A DNA stretch of 64,000 bases from Actinomadura luzonensis (GTDB lineage: Bacteria > Actinomycetota > Actinomycetes > Streptosporangiales > Streptosporangiaceae). Under the pieces are notes generated by a model. That model searched no databases, was not told the DNA's origin, and was given only the letters and a program-made list of their open reading frames with translations. Made by a program: the position numbers and the translations under genes. The stretch is taken from the NCBI RefSeq assembly GCF_022664455.2, contig NZ_JAKRKC020000002.1, positions 992,001-1,056,000 on the forward strand, written 5' to 3'. Of this stretch, positions 62,792 through 64,000 are shown in pieces; within the stretch, counting starts at the first letter, position 1, and each line of letters begins with the position of its first letter.

Positions 62792-63166
62792 TCAGCCGGG
62801 CGGGTCCGGCGTGGTCAGGGCGGCGAGGCCCGCCTCGATCGTGGGCCGGTGCTCCAGGCCGGGCGCCCCGCCCGCGCCGAGCAGCGCGGCGCCGCCGGTG
62901 ACCACCAGGCGGCCGCCCGCCCGCCGGGCCTCGCCGGTGGCCCAGCGCAGCACCTCGCAGCCCGGCTCGTCCAGCCCGGTCAGCCCGCCGAGGTCCACCA
63001 CGACCGCCGGGACGGCCTGCGTGGCCAGCGTCTTCATCAGGTACATCCGGGTGATCTCCACCGGCGCGCCGGACAGCGGCCCGCCGAGCTCGATCAGCAG
63101 GATCTCCCCGCGGCTGCGGATCCTGATCGAGAAGTCGCCGGGGTCGTCGGGTGCGGTAGGTGCCAT
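62792..63166 (-). CDS. STAS-domain (anti-anti-sigma-like) protein
   Basis: 124 residues: ILLIELGGPLSGAPVEITRMY and VVVDLGGLTGLDEPGCEVLRW outline the STAS fold; the serine normally phosphorylated in SpoIIAA (DxSGxxxL) is replaced, reading LTGLDEPGC, so control by phosphorylation is doubtful. May bind an anti-sigma factor or a transporter. GGGAGATCC-type stretch not at usual spacing; start at 63166 fits domain length. Confidence 0.78.
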   Translation of the reverse strand: MAPTAPDDPGDFSIRIRSRGEILLIELGGPLSGAPVEITRMYLMKTLATQAVPAVVVDLGGLTGLDEPGCEVLRWATGEARRAGGRLVVTGGAALLGAGGAPGLEHRPTIEAGLAALTTPDPPG

Positions 63167-63285
63167 CGGTCAGGGCTCTCCAGGGGTCGGCGAAGACGTC
63201 GCCGACCAGACTTCCCGGCACACCCGCGACGACCATACCGGGCCCAGGCGGGAGACAGCAGCCGGATACCGGGTGAAGGCGCTCG

Positions 63286-64000
63286 TCACAGAAGGTAGCG
63301 CACCCACAGGTAGGGCGCGACCAGGGCGATGGTGACCACCGTCACGATGAGCCCGTATTTGGTGAACTGCCAGAAGCTGATCGGGGTGCCGTTGCGGGCG
63401 GCGATGCCGAGCACCACCACGTTGGCCGCCGCGCCGACGGCGGTGGCGTTGCCGCCCAGGTCGGCGCCGAAGGCCAGCGCCCACCACAGCGCCTGGTGCC
63501 CGCCCGGCGCGTGGACGAGCTGCTCCACGATCGGGCTCATCGTGGCGACGTACGGGATGTTGTCCACGATCGCCGACAGCACGCCCGACACGCCGAGCAG
63601 CCCCATCGTGGCCAGCTCGGGGCGGCCGGCGGTCGCCGACACGGCGGCCTGCGACAGCGCGCCGATCACCCCGGTCTCCACCAGGGACCCGACCATGACG
63701 AACAGCCCGGCGAAGAACACCAGCGTGGGCCACTCCACCTCGGCGATGGCCTGCTCGGTCGTCACCTTCGTGACCGCGACCAGCACGCCCGCGCCGAGCA
63801 GCGCGACGACGGACGGCTCATAGTGCAGCACCGGGTGCAGCACGAACGCCGCCATCACCAGCGCCAGCACCACCAGCGACTGCCACAGCAGCCGCCGGTC
63901 GCCGAGCGCCTCCCGCTCGTCCAGCTCCATGATCTCCGCCGCCCGCCCCGGGTCGTAGCGGAGGTGCCGGCCGAACATCAGCCGGCACAGCCCGACGAAC
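63286..64000 (-). CDS. NhaD/ArsB-superfamily ion permease, C-terminal part
   Basis: The last ~238 residues, open to the window edge; the start is outside. Six or so membrane helices with GVLSAIVDNIPYVATMSPIV and FGADLGGNATAVGAAANVVV, the paired half-helix signature of the ion-transporter superfamily (ArsB, NhaD, CitM). Exchanges Na+/H+ or exports oxyanions. Closest look is the Na+/H+ antiporter NhaD type; arsenite export cannot be ruled out. Confidence 0.85.
   Translation of the reverse strand, partial: FVGLCRLMFGRHLRYDPGRAAEIMELDEREALGDRRLLWQSLVVLALVMAAFVLHPVLHYEPSVVALLGAGVLVAVTKVTTEQAIAEVEWPTLVFFAGLFVMVGSLVETGVIGALSQAAVSATAGRPELATMGLLGVSGVLSAIVDNIPYVATMSPIVEQLVHAPGGHQALWWALAFGADLGGNATAVGAAANVVVLGIAARNGTPISFWQFTKYGLIVTVVTIALVAPYLWVRYLL

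Noticed and set aside
62764..62806. Repeated GTCAGCCGGGCGGGTC before the STAS gene end
   Set aside because: Two 16-bp copies only, partly inside the STAS stop region; no evidence of function.

Overview
The window looks like chromosome from a high-GC, mycelial-type actinomycete, most likely Streptosporangiales (Nonomuraea-like). The supporting signs are about 70% GC, densely packed genes coupled by 4-nt ATGA/GTGA overlaps, a type II DAHP synthase, DUF574 methyltransferase, CebR-type cellobiose genes, mycothiol-type chemistry and several apparently leaderless promoters. The taxon is an inference. No rRNA, tRNA, CRISPR array, insertion sequence or prophage was seen.

Layout, left part (1-24.4 kb): 3' end of a metQ-like lipoprotein gene; acyl-CoA synthetase; HtrA protease; a coupled minus-strand operon of membrane protein, winged-helix regulator, ABC ATPase and ABC permease; a minus-strand cydABDC operon encoding an unusually short cytochrome bd and its CydDC exporter, divergent from a PadR regulator with three 15-bp operator repeats between them; a HAAS-domain membrane protein; a VOC/ArsR/SRPBCC operon; a pentapeptide-repeat protein; a thioredoxin behind a textbook SigR promoter; DUF574 methyltransferase; DAHP synthase; FAD monooxygenase; anti-sigma factor; M64 metallopeptidase; and an APH-like kinase.

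24.4-30.2 kb is a cellobiose locus (cebE-cebF-cebG-bglC-cebR order, plus the APH-like kinase) with two perfect CebR palindromes upstream of cebE. From 30.4 to 38.9 kb and from 52 to 64 kb lie two halves of a dormancy/hypoxia-type island: GNAT, MBL hydrolase, ArsR, V-ATPase-F-like protein, Hsp20, two universal stress proteins, ABC transporter, M50-CBS protease, E2-type acyltransferase, GCS2 ligase, DUF1918, WS/DGAT (frame-broken), DUF4342, CheB-type domain, Acg nitroreductase, flavoprotein, Glu/Leu dehydrogenase, MshC-like ligase (frame-broken), OsmC, STAS and an NhaD/ArsB permease. Copies of a GGGAC-N4-G(T/C/G)CC(C) element, close to the mycobacterial DosR/DevR box, lie in front of most of these units.

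Between the two halves (38.9-50.5 kb) is a sulfur-acquisition operon. It starts with a tiny leaderless cysteine-containing leader peptide and continues with flavin reductase, glutathionyl-hydroquinone-reductase-like protein, four LLM flavin monooxygenases and a Dpp-type ABC importer with fused ATPases. It is followed by a CstR-like persulfide sensor and a CstB-like persulfide dioxygenase-rhodanese; a perfect TACCCC-CA-GGGGTA operator lies inside their promoter.

The genes suggest three cooperating themes: redox/low-oxygen survival (cyd, thioredoxin, dormancy island), sulfur scavenging with protection against reactive sulfur, and plant-polymer sugar uptake. All functional statements come from reading motifs and gene order by eye; no database search was run.
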